From NCBI GenBank assembly GCA_963724625.1, contig CAVRVO010000013.1, positions 310,001-374,000 on the forward strand: a stretch of 64,000 nucleotides of DNA, given 5' to 3'. Positions 1 through 9,428 of this stretch are shown piece by piece (position 1 is the first letter of the stretch; every line of letters starts with the position of its first letter). Under the pieces are notes generated by a model, which was given only the letters and a program-made list of their open reading frames with translations, made no database searches and had not been told where the DNA came from. The translations under genes were made by a program, and so were the position numbers. Source of the stretch: DATBVX01 sp963724625 (lineage in GTDB: Bacteria > Pseudomonadota > Gammaproteobacteria > Steroidobacterales > Steroidobacteraceae).

Positions 1-2
1 GC

Positions 3-704
3 CATGGGGCCATTCCACCGGGAGAATTCGTACCCCTGGCGGAACGCGCCGGCAGCATCATCCTGCTGACGAGCTGGGTGCTGAAGAGCGCCCAGGAACA
101 GATGCAGGCCTGGCACAAGGATGGCTTCGAAATCGACGTGTCCGTCAACCTGTCGGCGGCCGACCTGGGCGACCCGGAGCTTCCGGAACTGGTGCGCAAG
201 CGCCTTAGCGGGGGGATACCCCTTGCCAGCCACCTGGTGCTCGAGATCACCGAGAGCGCCGTGATGCGCGAGACGGCGAACGCGATCCGCGTGATGGAGG
301 AGCTGCGGCACGACGGAGTGCGCTTCTCGATCGATGACTTCGGCACCGGCTATTCATCGCTCGCCCAGCTCAAGCGGCTGCCGGTGGACGAGATCAAGAT
401 CGACAAGTCCTTCATCGTCGACCTGAAACGTCAGACCGATGATGAGGTCATTGTGCGCTCGACCATCGAGCTGGGGCACAGCCTCGGCGTGAAAGTCGTC
501 GCCGAAGGCGTCGAAACCGCCGATGGCTGGGAAATGCTCCGCCAGATGGGATGCGATCTGGCGCAAGGCTACTTCATCAGCGCACCGCTTCCGGCCGCGC
601 AGATCGTCAACTGGGTGCGCGCACTCAACTCCAAACTCGAAACGGCCGAGACTCCGACTCAGCAAGTGCGCATCCTCAAAGAGCATCGTCGCAACAACGC
701 CTAG
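3..704 (+). CDS. EAL-domain cyclic-di-GMP phosphodiesterase (C-terminal part)
   Basis: This is the 3' part of a gene that begins before the window; the open frame runs unbroken from base 3. The visible part is almost a whole EAL domain. It has the NLS motif, the ITES metal-binding motif, DDFGTGYSS, the KIDKSFI lysine motif, VAEGVE and the closing QGYFIS. The EAL signature itself would lie upstream. These domains hydrolyse cyclic-di-GMP to pGpG, and the metal and catalytic residues that can be seen are kept, so an active enzyme is likely. Any sensory or GGDEF domain lies outside the window. The tail after the domain is short and polar, and the gene ends 93 bases before lemA. Confidence 0.9.
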   Translation, partial: HGAIPPGEFVPLAERAGSIILLTSWVLKSAQEQMQAWHKDGFEIDVSVNLSAADLGDPELPELVRKRLSGGIPLASHLVLEITESAVMRETANAIRVMEELRHDGVRFSIDDFGTGYSSLAQLKRLPVDEIKIDKSFIVDLKRQTDDEVIVRSTIELGHSLGVKVVAEGVETADGWEMLRQMGCDLAQGYFISAPLPAAQIVNWVRALNSKLETAETPTQQVRILKEHRRNNA

Positions 705-797
705 CAGGCGCGGCGCCCCAGGGCGAGTGGCCAGGGAGCCATCCGGATGTGCAATACTTCGCCACCTCCGGTCCACAGACACTGAGGAGATGCACTG

Positions 798-1382
798 ATG
801 AGCTGGGTCATCCTCGGGTTGATCGTGCTCGCGCTGATGCTCCTGGTGGGGATCTACAACCGCCTGGTGTCGGCGCGCAATGCCTACAAGAACGCGTTCG
901 CGCAGATCGACGTGCAACTCACGCGTCGTTACGACCTGATCCCAAACCTGGTCGAGACTGCGAAGGGCTATATCAAACACGAGCGTGAAACGCTCGAAGC
1001 CGTGGTGCGCGCGCGCAACGCGGCGGTGAGCGGTCTGAAGGCCGCGGCTGCCAGTCCTGGTGATCCCGCCGCCCTGCAGCAGCTGGCTGGTGCGGAAAAC
1101 ACGCTCACGGGTGCGTTGGGACGGCTGTTTGCAGTGGCCGAGGCATATCCCGATCTGAAGGCCAACCAGAACATGATGCAGCTCTCCGAGGAGCTCACCT
1201 CGACGGAGAACAAGGTTGCCTTTGCGCGGCAGGCTTTCAACGATGCCGTCATGTCGTACAACACGACTCGCGAGGTGTTCCCCAATAATTTTGTCGCCAA
1301 TGCGTTCGGCTTCGCGCCCGCGCAGCTTCTCGAGATCGACAGTGCTGAGAAGCGCGCGGCTCCCAAGGTCAGCTTCACCTGA
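798..1382 (+). CDS. lemA: LemA family protein
   Basis: The 194-residue product has one N-terminal membrane segment (about residues 3-20) followed by the long helical LemA domain, with the family pattern YNRLV, RYDLIPNLV and ETAKGY. LemA proteins are membrane-anchored helical-bundle proteins with no agreed biochemical role. The ATG is preceded by GAGGAG at a good distance. The gene lies 39 bases upstream of an M48 membrane protease on the same strand. This LemA-M48 pairing is recurrent in bacteria and suggests that the two act together at the envelope. Confidence 0.93.
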   Translation: MSWVILGLIVLALMLLVGIYNRLVSARNAYKNAFAQIDVQLTRRYDLIPNLVETAKGYIKHERETLEAVVRARNAAVSGLKAAAASPGDPAALQQLAGAENTLTGALGRLFAVAEAYPDLKANQNMMQLSEELTSTENKVAFARQAFNDAVMSYNTTREVFPNNFVANAFGFAPAQLLEIDSAEKRAAPKVSFT

Positions 1383-1421
1383 AGCCCAGTCGAGCCTGCC
1401 CGCCGCATCCGGTGTGAGCGG

Positions 1422-3347
1422 ATGAATTTCTACGCGCGCCAGGCCAACGCGCACCGCCAGACACGCTTGCTGGTGGTGCTGTTCGTGCTCGCAGTGATCG
1501 CCATTGTTATGGCGGTCAACTTTGTGGTCTTAACAGTAGTCGCTATTTCCGACTCCGAGCATCCGGCCCTGCCAGACACTGCCTGGCTCGGGACCCGCCC
1601 AGGCACCGTCATGCTCACTTCGCTTCTCGTTCTCGCCGTCGTGGGAATGGCGAGTCTCTACAAGACGATGCTGCTGCGCGCGGGCGGTGGCGTCGTGGCA
1701 AAGTCTCTCGGCGGCGACCGGGTCGACCGCAGCACTGCAGATGCGCTCCGGCGCCGGCTGCATAACGTGGTGGAAGAAATGGCCATTGCTTCGGGGGTGC
1801 CGATGCCCGAGGTGTACGTGCTCGAGCACGAGGGCGCCATCAATGCGTTTGCGGCTGGCCACTCGGCGTCGAATGCCGCCATCGCGGTGACGCGAGGCGC
1901 GCTCGAGCGCTTGAATCGGGCCGAACTGCAGGGCGTGATCGCGCATGAGTTCAGTCACATTCTCAATGGCGACATGCGCCTGAGCCTGCGCCTGATGGGC
2001 CTGCTCTTTGGGTTGCTCGTGATCGCGCTCATCGGGCGCACCGTGCTGCGCTTCAGCTCGCGCAGCTCTGGCAATCGCAAGGGTGGTGTCGCCCTGATCG
2101 CTCTTGCGGCAGTCGCCGTGATGACCCTGGGCTATATCGGTGTGTTCTTCGGACGGTTGATCCAGGCAGCCGTTTCGCGCCAGCGTGAAGGGCTGGCGGA
2201 TGCGTCGGCGGTGCAGTTCACACGCGAGCCGGAGGGGTTAAAGGGCGCCCTGGTGAAGATCGGCGGGCTCGACCTCGGTTCCAAACTCCAAAGCGTCCGG
2301 GTCGACGAAGTGGCGCACATGCTGTTCGCGCCGGGCATGTCGCGCTTGTTCGCGACTCATCCACCACTCATCGAGCGGATCCGCGCGCTCGACCCGTCAT
2401 TCAAGGAGTCGGAATTTGCTCAGGTAGATTCCGGCCCCCAGCTTCCCTCGCAGGTTACGGGCGATCAGTTGACGAGCGAATCCTTGCCGCAGCTGGATGC
2501 GGAATTTGGCGCGCTCACCAGTTCCGTGGCGGCAAAACCGCGCACGATCGCACAACTCGTGGGCAACCCGGGTACCCCGCAGGTGCGCGTGGCGCAGGCC
2601 CTGACGCAAGCCCTGCCGCCGGAGCTGCTCACCAATCTCGAGGCCCCCGGCCGTGCGCTCGGCATGCTGCTCGCGCTGGTGCTCGATCCAAAGCCTGAAG
2701 TGCGATCCCGGCAACTGGAGATCGTCAAGGAGCGACTCGGCGAGCGTGCGCTCGGCCTCATCGAACAAGCTGAATCAGCCGCAGCGCAGCTCGAGCCGTT
2801 TCAGCGCCTGCCGATGCTGCAAACACTGTTTCCAAGCCTCAGGCGCCTTACACGCGAGAGCAGGACGCGCATCGTCGAAGGACTCGATCGCCTGGTCCGG
2901 GTGGACGGGCGCATCGAGATCTTTGAATACGCGCTGGGCACGCTGGCGCGAATCTACTTGCAGGACGAGATGCAGCCAGCGGCTGCCACCCGGACTCTGA
3001 AGATCGACCAGGTCACGGCTGAGTTGCAAACCGTATTTTCGACACTGGCCGAGCATGGGACGTCCGATGCCACGCAGGCCCGGCGGGCCTATGAGATCGG
3101 GATGCATCACCTGCTGCCCGAAATACGGCCGCCGTATCAGCCGGTACCGGGTTGGGCACCTGCCTTGGATCGCGCGCTGAAATGCCTCGATCGCCTCGCG
3201 TCCGCTGCCAAAGAGCAGCTGGTTGAAGCGCTGGTGAAGACCATTGGCCTCGATCAGCAGCTCACGGTCGAAGAATCGGAATTGCTGCGCGTCGTGTGCG
3301 CTTCAATTCACTGTCCGCTGCCACCGCTGATGAATCTGCAGGACTAG
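1422..3347 (+). CDS. M48 family membrane metalloprotease with long C-terminal extension
   Basis: The 641-residue protein has two N-terminal membrane helices (about 16-42 and 62-82), then an M48 peptidase domain with the zinc motif HEFSH near residue 174 and the third ligand in REGLADA near residue 256. Two more hydrophobic segments lie between them, as in HtpX-type proteases. About 300 further residues follow the peptidase domain; they are mostly helical and polar and I cannot assign them. HtpX is usually about 290 residues, so this is the larger LemA-linked subtype. It follows lemA directly and is probably co-transcribed. The active site should face the cytoplasm, as in HtpX; that is inferred. 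Confidence 0.9.
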   Translation: MNFYARQANAHRQTRLLVVLFVLAVIAIVMAVNFVVLTVVAISDSEHPALPDTAWLGTRPGTVMLTSLLVLAVVGMASLYKTMLLRAGGGVVAKSLGGDRVDRSTADALRRRLHNVVEEMAIASGVPMPEVYVLEHEGAINAFAAGHSASNAAIAVTRGALERLNRAELQGVIAHEFSHILNGDMRLSLRLMGLLFGLLVIALIGRTVLRFSSRSSGNRKGGVALIALAAVAVMTLGYIGVFFGRLIQAAVSRQREGLADASAVQFTREPEGLKGALVKIGGLDLGSKLQSVRVDEVAHMLFAPGMSRLFATHPPLIERIRALDPSFKESEFAQVDSGPQLPSQVTGDQLTSESLPQLDAEFGALTSSVAAKPRTIAQLVGNPGTPQVRVAQALTQALPPELLTNLEAPGRALGMLLALVLDPKPEVRSRQLEIVKERLGERALGLIEQAESAAAQLEPFQRLPMLQTLFPSLRRLTRESRTRIVEGLDRLVRVDGRIEIFEYALGTLARIYLQDEMQPAAATRTLKIDQVTAELQTVFSTLAEHGTSDATQARRAYEIGMHHLLPEIRPPYQPVPGWAPALDRALKCLDRLASAAKEQLVEALVKTIGLDQQLTVEESELLRVVCASIHCPLPPLMNLQD

Positions 3348-3393
3348 CGCCGGGCCATCTGAGCTCTCAGGGATGCCCGCTGCGAGGAGACTC

Positions 3394-4407
3394 TCAATTG
3401 GCCTGCCATTTGAAGGAAAGCGCGCCGAGGGCGAGAAACAGCACAGCGGTGATCGCCAGATAGAGCAGCTGCGGGGCGACCTGCGCCAGACCTGCGCCAT
3501 CGATCATGATCGCGCGTCCCGCGTCGAGCAGCTGTGTCAGCGGGAAGATCTTCGCCAGCCACTGCAGCCAGCGAGCCGAGCCTTCCAGGGAAAACCACAC
3601 GCCAGACAGCAGCATCATCGGCCAGGTGAAGGCATTGATGATTCCGCTTGCCACCTCCTCGCTGGTGAAGCGGGCGGCGATGAACAGACCAATCGCGATT
3701 AGGGCGATAGCACCAAACAGCGCCACCACGAACAGCAACCAGTAGCTGCCCTCCATGCGGAAATGCAGCACCAGGCGCAATGCGGCGAAGACCAGCACCA
3801 TGACTACCATAATGAGAATCAGCCGCGACAGCACCTGGGCCGAGATGAATTCGATCGCGCGCAAAGGAGTCGCCTGGAGCCGTTTCAGGAAGCCGGACTT
3901 GCGGTAGCGCACCACCACCCAACCGACGCCGAACAGGCAACTGAACATCATGTTCATACCGAGTATGCCTGGCAGCAGCCAGTCGACGTAGCGCACCGCC
4001 TGGCCGCTCACCGACTCTCGCTTGAGCCCGGGGTCCGATTGCAGCAGCAGTTTCTCGACGACGTAGCCTTTGGGTGAATCCGTATTCACCCAGTAGCGGG
4101 GCGCGGAGCGCAGGTCGAGCAGCAAGTCGATCTCGTGGCGGGCGACTTTGCGAACCGCATCGGCCTCGCTGGTCGGCGTGAAGAATTCGATGAAACGGGT
4201 GGCGAGGAAGGGGTGCATCGAGGTCTCGACCGACGGTCCGGCATGCATCACGCCAACCTTGAAAAGGGGCCGTTCAGGGCCGCTGAAGATCAGGGTGAGG
4301 GCTACGACCAGCCCGATCGGCACCAGTATGTTCCAACCCAGCGTGGCGCGATCGCGCAGGAATTCCAGGTTGCGGGCGTGCATCACCGCGAGCACTCGTT
4401 GGATCAT
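3394..4407 (-). CDS. ABC-2 type transporter permease
   Basis: The 337-residue protein has the ABC-2 layout: one membrane helix near residues 25-42, a large extracytoplasmic loop (about 43-155), then five hydrophobic helices in the C-terminal half, with the usual short LSGVWFSLE region. Its start codon overlaps the stop of the upstream ATPase gene by 4 bases, so the two are translationally coupled. Together they form an exporter of the NatAB/DrrAB type. The substrate cannot be read from the sequence. Confidence 0.88.
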   Translation of the reverse strand: MIQRVLAVMHARNLEFLRDRATLGWNILVPIGLVVALTLIFSGPERPLFKVGVMHAGPSVETSMHPFLATRFIEFFTPTSEADAVRKVARHEIDLLLDLRSAPRYWVNTDSPKGYVVEKLLLQSDPGLKRESVSGQAVRYVDWLLPGILGMNMMFSCLFGVGWVVVRYRKSGFLKRLQATPLRAIEFISAQVLSRLILIMVVMVLVFAALRLVLHFRMEGSYWLLFVVALFGAIALIAIGLFIAARFTSEEVASGIINAFTWPMMLLSGVWFSLEGSARWLQWLAKIFPLTQLLDAGRAIMIDGAGLAQVAPQLLYLAITAVLFLALGALSFKWQAN

Positions 4408-5288
4408 GCGCGTAGTTCCTTTCCGGTGAGTTCCAAAAACAGGTCTTCGAGGTTGCGTGGCCGAATGCGCAGGTGCCGCAGTGCCACGCCTGCATCCATC
4501 AGGTACTTGAGCGTGGCATCCACGTTAGAGGTGGAGATCTCGATCTGCTCGTTGCGGTCCAGCAGCTGGAACGGAACTGCCGCAGGATCGAGCGTGAAGT
4601 CTTCACGCGGCATCTCCAGGATCACATCCTCGAAATGCTCGTGCAGTAGCTGCAGAGGAGACCCCATGGCGATGATGCGGCCGTGATCCATGATGGCGAT
4701 CCGATCGCAGAGGAAATAGGCCTCTTCCATGTAATGGGTCGTGAGGATCACCGTCTTCTTGCCGGCCTTCACGGTACGAATCAGGTCCCAGAAGTTATGC
4801 CGCGCCTGCGGATCGAGGCCGGTGGTGGGCTCGTCAAGGAACAGCACTTCCGGATCGTTGACCATCGCGATAGCGAGCAGGAGGCGCTGCTGCTGGCCAC
4901 CCGAGAGCTTGCGATTGTCCCGATCCTCCAGTTTCTCGAGCGCGCACATGCGGATCGCCTCGTCCACCGTGAGTCCGCGTGGATAGAGATTGCGGAACAG
5001 CGTCAGGCATTCGCGGACGGTGAGAAACTCCTGCAGCGCGGTTTTCTGAAACTGGATGCCAGCCTCGGCACGAAAGCGATCTCCCGCGGGCTCGCCACGG
5101 TAGAACACTTCGCCGCGCGTGGCGGGCAGGATGCCCTCCATGATCTCGACCGTCGTGGTCTTGCCTGCGCCATTCGGGCCGAGTAGCCCGAAACATGTGC
5201 CGGCGTCGACGCCGAATGACACACCGTCGACGGCGATGACGGCGCCGTAGTGCTTGACGAGATCGCGAGCTTCGAGAATTGGTGGCAT
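4404..5288 (-). CDS. ABC transporter ATP-binding protein
   Basis: The 294-residue product is a complete nucleotide-binding subunit. It shows the Walker A motif GPNGAGKTT (about 37-45), the signature LSGGQQQR (128-135), Walker B VLFLDEPTTG (148-157) and an H-loop in TTHYMEEA. A C-terminal extension of about 80 residues follows, as in the DrrA/NatA group. It is the first gene of a two-gene operon with the permease downstream and is divergent from fadH across a 129-base gap. It supplies energy for export of an unknown substrate. Confidence 0.92.
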   Translation of the reverse strand: MPPILEARDLVKHYGAVIAVDGVSFGVDAGTCFGLLGPNGAGKTTTVEIMEGILPATRGEVFYRGEPAGDRFRAEAGIQFQKTALQEFLTVRECLTLFRNLYPRGLTVDEAIRMCALEKLEDRDNRKLSGGQQQRLLLAIAMVNDPEVLFLDEPTTGLDPQARHNFWDLIRTVKAGKKTVILTTHYMEEAYFLCDRIAIMDHGRIIAMGSPLQLLHEHFEDVILEMPREDFTLDPAAVPFQLLDRNEQIEISTSNVDATLKYLMDAGVALRHLRIRPRNLEDLFLELTGKELRA

Positions 5289-5417
5289 GAGAGTGCTTCG
5301 GTGCGGTGAGGGGCGAGCGATGCTACCCGATCGAATCCGGCGCGGCGAGATCGGGGCACATGCCGTTCGCTGGTATGATTTCGAAACTCACCTTCACGCC
5401 GGAATCCCGAATCGCAA

Positions 5418-7451
5418 ATGGACGGCCGCTATCCAAACTTGCTCGCGCCACTCGATCTCGGCTTCGTCAAGTTGCGCAATCGCGTGCTGATGGGCTCGAT
5501 GCACACGGGCCTGGAGGATCGCGCCCGCGATTTCGCGCGACTCGCAGCGTACTTTGCCGAGCGGGCGCGAGGCCAGGTGGGCCTGATCGTGACCGGCGGA
5601 ATCGCACCGAACATCGTAGGCTGGGCCAAGCCGTTCGCGGGCAAGCTGAGCCGGCGCGGCGAAGTGCCTCGCCATCGGGCGATTGCCGATGCGGTGCACC
5701 GCGAGGGTGGCCATGTGTGCATGCAGATCCTGCACACCGGGCGCTATGCCTATCACCCACTCGCAGTCGCGCCGTCGGCGATCCGCTCACCCATCAGTCC
5801 ATTCAAGCCGCGCGCGCTGTCGGCCCGGGGCGTGCAGCGGCAGATCCGCGATTATGTGCACTGCGCAGTGCTCGCGCGCGAAGCCCGCTACGACGGCGTC
5901 GAGATCATGGGATCGGAAGGTTATTTCATCAATCAGTTCCTGGTACGGCGCTCGAATCACCGCCGCGATGAATGGGGTGGCTCATTCGAGAACCGCAGCC
6001 GCATAGCGCTGGAAATCGTCGCGCGCACACGCGAGGCGGTGGGGCGTGACTTCATCCTGATCTTTCGCCTGTCGATGCTGGACCTCATCGAGGATGGCAG
6101 CTCGCTCCAGGAGGCGCTGAGTCTTGCGCATGGTGTGGAGAAGGCAGGCGCCACCATGATCAACACCGGCATCGGCTGGCACGAGGCGCGCATCCCGACG
6201 ATTGCCACGATGGTGCCTCGTGCCGCATTCGCGTGGGTTACCGAGAAACTCAAGCTCGAAATCCGCATTCCCGTCGTCGCCACCAACCGCATCAACGATC
6301 CAGGGGTGGCCGAACAGATTCTCGCCCAGCGCCAGGCCGACATGGTCTCCATGGCACGACCTTTTCTCGCCGATCCCGAGTTCGTGCGCAAGGCTGCAAC
6401 CGGGCGCGCCGATGAAATCAATACGTGCATCGGGTGCAACCAGGCCTGTCTTGATCACGTATTTGTCAGCAAAGTGGCAAGCTGCCTCGTCAACCCGCGC
6501 GCCTGTCATGAAACCGAATTGCAGTACACACCAGCAGCCACAAAGAGGCGCATCGCGATCGTAGGCGCCGGACCCGCGGGCCTGGCGTGTGCACTGGTCG
6601 CTGCGCAAAGGGGACACGCCGTGACCCTGTTCGATGCCGCGGGCGAAATCGGCGGGCAGTTCAATCTGGCCAAGCGCATCCCAGGGAAGGAAGAATTTCA
6701 CGAGACGCTGCGCTACTACGCACGGCAGTTGACATTGCTGGGCGTCTACTTGCAGCTCGGCCGACGCATAGTGGCCAATGAGCTGATCGCAGGCCGATTC
6801 GATGAGATCGTGTTGGCCACGGGCGTAGTGCCTCGTGTGCCGACGATTGCCGGGATCGATCACTGCAAGACGGTGTCCTATGCGGAGGTGATTCGAGGTG
6901 GACATGAGGTCGGTCGCTCGGTCGCGATTGTCGGCGCAGGAGGTATCGGCTTCGACGTGGCCGAGTACCTCAGTCACGGCCCGGGCCCATCGCCCAGCAT
7001 CGATCCAGGAGCGTTCATGGCGGAATGGGGGATCGATGCGACACTCGGGTCGCGCGGCGGCATCCTCCCGGGTCTGGTACACGTCGAAAAGAGTCCACGG
7101 GCGATCGTCATGTTGCAACGAAAAGCGAGCAAACCCGGCGAAGGTCTCGGCAAGACCACGGGATGGATTCACCGCACGGCCCTGCGACGCCGCGGGGTGG
7201 AAATGATCGCGGGCGTCGCTTATGAGCGCATCGACGATGAGGGCTTGCACGTGCGCACAGCCGACGGCCCTCGCACGTTCTCTGTGGATTCAATCGTGAT
7301 CTGCGCCGGGCAGGAACCACTGCGTGAGCTGCAACAACCTTTGCTGCAGGCGGGGCTGCGGCCGCACCTGATAGGTGGGGCAGACGTGGCTGTGGAGCTC
7401 GACGCCAAGCGCGCAATTGACCAGGGTAGCCGCCTCGCGGCCCGCCTATGA
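5418..7451 (+). CDS. fadH: 2,4-dienoyl-CoA reductase, NADPH
   Basis: The 677-residue protein matches E. coli FadH (672 residues) in length and layout. The N-terminal half is an FMN-binding TIM barrel. A 4Fe-4S cluster motif CIGCNQAC follows near residue 336, with the fourth cysteine in VASCLVNP. Two Rossmann motifs, IVGAGPAGLA and IVGAGGIGFD, then bind FAD and NADPH. The enzyme reduces 2,4-dienoyl-CoA intermediates formed when unsaturated fatty acids with even-numbered double bonds are oxidised. It opens a tightly packed gene chain; the next gene starts inside its stop codon. Confidence 0.95.
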   Translation: MDGRYPNLLAPLDLGFVKLRNRVLMGSMHTGLEDRARDFARLAAYFAERARGQVGLIVTGGIAPNIVGWAKPFAGKLSRRGEVPRHRAIADAVHREGGHVCMQILHTGRYAYHPLAVAPSAIRSPISPFKPRALSARGVQRQIRDYVHCAVLAREARYDGVEIMGSEGYFINQFLVRRSNHRRDEWGGSFENRSRIALEIVARTREAVGRDFILIFRLSMLDLIEDGSSLQEALSLAHGVEKAGATMINTGIGWHEARIPTIATMVPRAAFAWVTEKLKLEIRIPVVATNRINDPGVAEQILAQRQADMVSMARPFLADPEFVRKAATGRADEINTCIGCNQACLDHVFVSKVASCLVNPRACHETELQYTPAATKRRIAIVGAGPAGLACALVAAQRGHAVTLFDAAGEIGGQFNLAKRIPGKEEFHETLRYYARQLTLLGVYLQLGRRIVANELIAGRFDEIVLATGVVPRVPTIAGIDHCKTVSYAEVIRGGHEVGRSVAIVGAGGIGFDVAEYLSHGPGPSPSIDPGAFMAEWGIDATLGSRGGILPGLVHVEKSPRAIVMLQRKASKPGEGLGKTTGWIHRTALRRRGVEMIAGVAYERIDDEGLHVRTADGPRTFSVDSIVICAGQEPLRELQQPLLQAGLRPHLIGGADVAVELDAKRAIDQGSRLAARL

Positions 7452-8215
7452 CGTTGTGGCCGCCAGCATCGCTCGATGCGAATCTTTCGTCGCAGATGTC
7501 GCTTTGGCCGGCGGTTGCCGAGGGCGCGTGGCGTGTGAGGATCAGCCAGCGGGCACGCCACATGTCGATCCGCGTGCACACCAGCGGCGCGGTGGAAATC
7601 GTCGTACCGCGCTCGGCTCGGGGGCCGACGGTTGAACGGTTCGTGCGCCGCCATCGCCGCTGGATCGAGCGCAAGATCAGTCAGGTGAGCGCTCGGGCAC
7701 CCGCGCTGCTCGAGCGCATCCCGGGTTCGATTGAGCTGGCCTCGACCGGTGAGTGCTGGCGCGTGCGGACGCAGGCAGATCGTGGGCGCGTGCGCCTGAT
7801 CACAGCGGATTGCGGCACAATCGAGTTGAGTGGTGATTGCTCGTCGGTAGCGGAGCTGCAGCGCATCCTGCAGGGCTGGCTCATCGCGCACGCGCGGGAG
7901 GTTCTGGTCCCGTGGCTGGAGCAGGCATCTGCACAAACCGGATTGGGGTTCAAGCGCACGCAGATCCGTCGCCAGCGGTCACGCTGGGGAAGCTGCTCGG
8001 CGCGCGGCACCGTGAGCCTGAATTGCTGCCTCCTGTTTCAGCGACCCGAGGTGGTGCGCTACCTTCTGCTGCATGAGCTGTCTCACACGCGTCACATGAA
8101 CCATTCACGTCGCTTCTGGCAGCTGGTCGCGACTTTCGAGCCCAACCACCGGGCGCTCGATCGCGAGCTGCTGGACGGCTGGCAACACGTTCCTGCATGG
8201 GTGTTCGGCATATGA
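7448..8215 (+). CDS. YgjP-like (DUF45) metal-dependent hydrolase
   Basis: The 255-residue protein has the DUF45/WLM-type zincin motif HELSHTRHMNHS near residue 209, preceded by the family stretch RQRSRWGSCS. The N-terminal part contains RRHRRWIERK, which matches the usual family pattern. Members are predicted zinc peptidases of unknown substrate. The ATG overlaps the fadH stop by 4 bases (ATGA), and its own stop overlaps the next start in the same way, so translation is coupled on both sides. Confidence 0.88.
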   Translation: MTLWPPASLDANLSSQMSLWPAVAEGAWRVRISQRARHMSIRVHTSGAVEIVVPRSARGPTVERFVRRHRRWIERKISQVSARAPALLERIPGSIELASTGECWRVRTQADRGRVRLITADCGTIELSGDCSSVAELQRILQGWLIAHAREVLVPWLEQASAQTGLGFKRTQIRRQRSRWGSCSARGTVSLNCCLLFQRPEVVRYLLLHELSHTRHMNHSRRFWQLVATFEPNHRALDRELLDGWQHVPAWVFGI

Positions 8216-8556
8216 CACGATTTCGCATCTCGATCGAAGAGGCCCGCAAGGCAATTCCCGGTCCGAACGGTGAACGCTACGCGGTACTGCTGGAGCGCGG
8301 CCAACTCGAGGTCGAGCTCTACCAGCCGCAGAACACCGATCCGCAGCAGCCGCACCGGCGTGACGAGGTCTATATCGTGGTTGCCGGTTCGGGTACTTAT
8401 GTTGTGGGTAACGAGCGCATGACTTTTGGCCCCGGCGATTTCCTGTTCGCGCCCGCGGGCGCAGTGCACCGCTTTGAGTTCTTTTCCCAGGACCTGACGT
8501 TGTGGGTGATCTTCTACGGCCCGGACGGCGGAGAGGCGCCTATACTGATCGCATGA
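8212..8556 (+). CDS. Cupin-domain protein
   Basis: The 114-residue product is a single cupin barrel. Motif 1 is seen as PHRRDEVYIVVAGSG and motif 2 as PGDFLFAPAGAVHRFE, so the usual metal-binding histidines and glutamate are largely present. Such small cupins may be dioxygenases, isomerases or binding proteins, and the sequence does not decide which. I chose the ATG that overlaps the upstream stop as ATGA rather than one 15 bases earlier. The stop overlaps the kynA start by 4 bases. Position next to kynA makes a role in tryptophan or aromatic metabolism possible, but that is inference. Confidence 0.8.
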   Translation: MTRFRISIEEARKAIPGPNGERYAVLLERGQLEVELYQPQNTDPQQPHRRDEVYIVVAGSGTYVVGNERMTFGPGDFLFAPAGAVHRFEFFSQDLTLWVIFYGPDGGEAPILIA

Positions 8557-9428
8557 GCGTGGCGGGCGACAACCAAGGCACTGACAGGGGCGGGAAAGGA
8601 AGCGTCGACCTGAGTGATGAGCAGGTCCACTGGGACCTGGGCTCGTCTCAGAGTTACGGCGAGTACCTGTGCCTCGACCTGCTCCTGAGCGCGCAGCAAC
8701 CCGTTACCAGTCACCACGATGAGATGCTTTTCATCATCATTCACCAGGCGAGCGAGCTGTGGATCAAGCTCTGCCTGCACGAGATCGGCGCTGCCACCGA
8801 CTACATAAGGCGGGATGATCTCGGCCCGTCCTTCAAGATGTTGTCGCGTGTGTCGCGGATTCAGACGCAACTCACCCAGAGCTGGGATGTGCTGTCGACG
8901 ATGACGCCATTCGACTATTCGAATTTCCGCAACGACCTTGGGCGTGCCTCGGGCTTTCAGTCCTATCAGTACCGCATGCTCGAATTCATGCTCGGCAACA
9001 AGCACGCGGACATGATCGAAGTGCATCGTCGTGATCCGCAGATCTACGAAGCCTTGCGGCGCCAGCTCGAGACACCGAGTCTGTACGACGAATCCTTGCG
9101 CCTGCTGAGCCGGCGTGGTTACGACATTCCCCGCGACCACATCGATCGGGACTTCACCCAGCCGTACCAGCCGCACAAGCAGGTCGCCGCAGCATGGCTC
9201 GGCGTTTACCACAGCGTGCAAGCCAACTGGGACCTGTACGAACTCGCGGAAAAGCTGGTCGACCTCGATTACAAGTTCCAGCACTGGCGCTTCAGCCACA
9301 TGAAGACCGTGGAGCGCATCATCGGCTACAAGCGCGGCACCGGCGGCACCGGCGGCGTTTCCTATCTCGCGAAGGCGCTCGATCTGCGCCTGTTCCCGGA
9401 GCTGTGGACCGTCAGGACCTCGATGTGA
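8553..9428 (+). CDS. kynA: Tryptophan 2,3-dioxygenase
   Basis: This 291-residue haem enzyme opens the indole ring of L-tryptophan to give N-formylkynurenine, the first step of the kynurenine pathway. The haem and substrate motifs are clear: FIIIHQASELWIK, FRNDLGRASGFQSYQYR, and the C-terminal FQHWRFSHM followed by GTGGTGGVSYL. Length fits the family (about 280-290). The ATG lies within the cupin stop, and the next gene starts on GTG within this gene's final codons. No other kynurenine gene (kynB, kynU) is seen nearby. Confidence 0.96.
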   Translation: MSVAGDNQGTDRGGKGSVDLSDEQVHWDLGSSQSYGEYLCLDLLLSAQQPVTSHHDEMLFIIIHQASELWIKLCLHEIGAATDYIRRDDLGPSFKMLSRVSRIQTQLTQSWDVLSTMTPFDYSNFRNDLGRASGFQSYQYRMLEFMLGNKHADMIEVHRRDPQIYEALRRQLETPSLYDESLRLLSRRGYDIPRDHIDRDFTQPYQPHKQVAAAWLGVYHSVQANWDLYELAEKLVDLDYKFQHWRFSHMKTVERIIGYKRGTGGTGGVSYLAKALDLRLFPELWTVRTSM

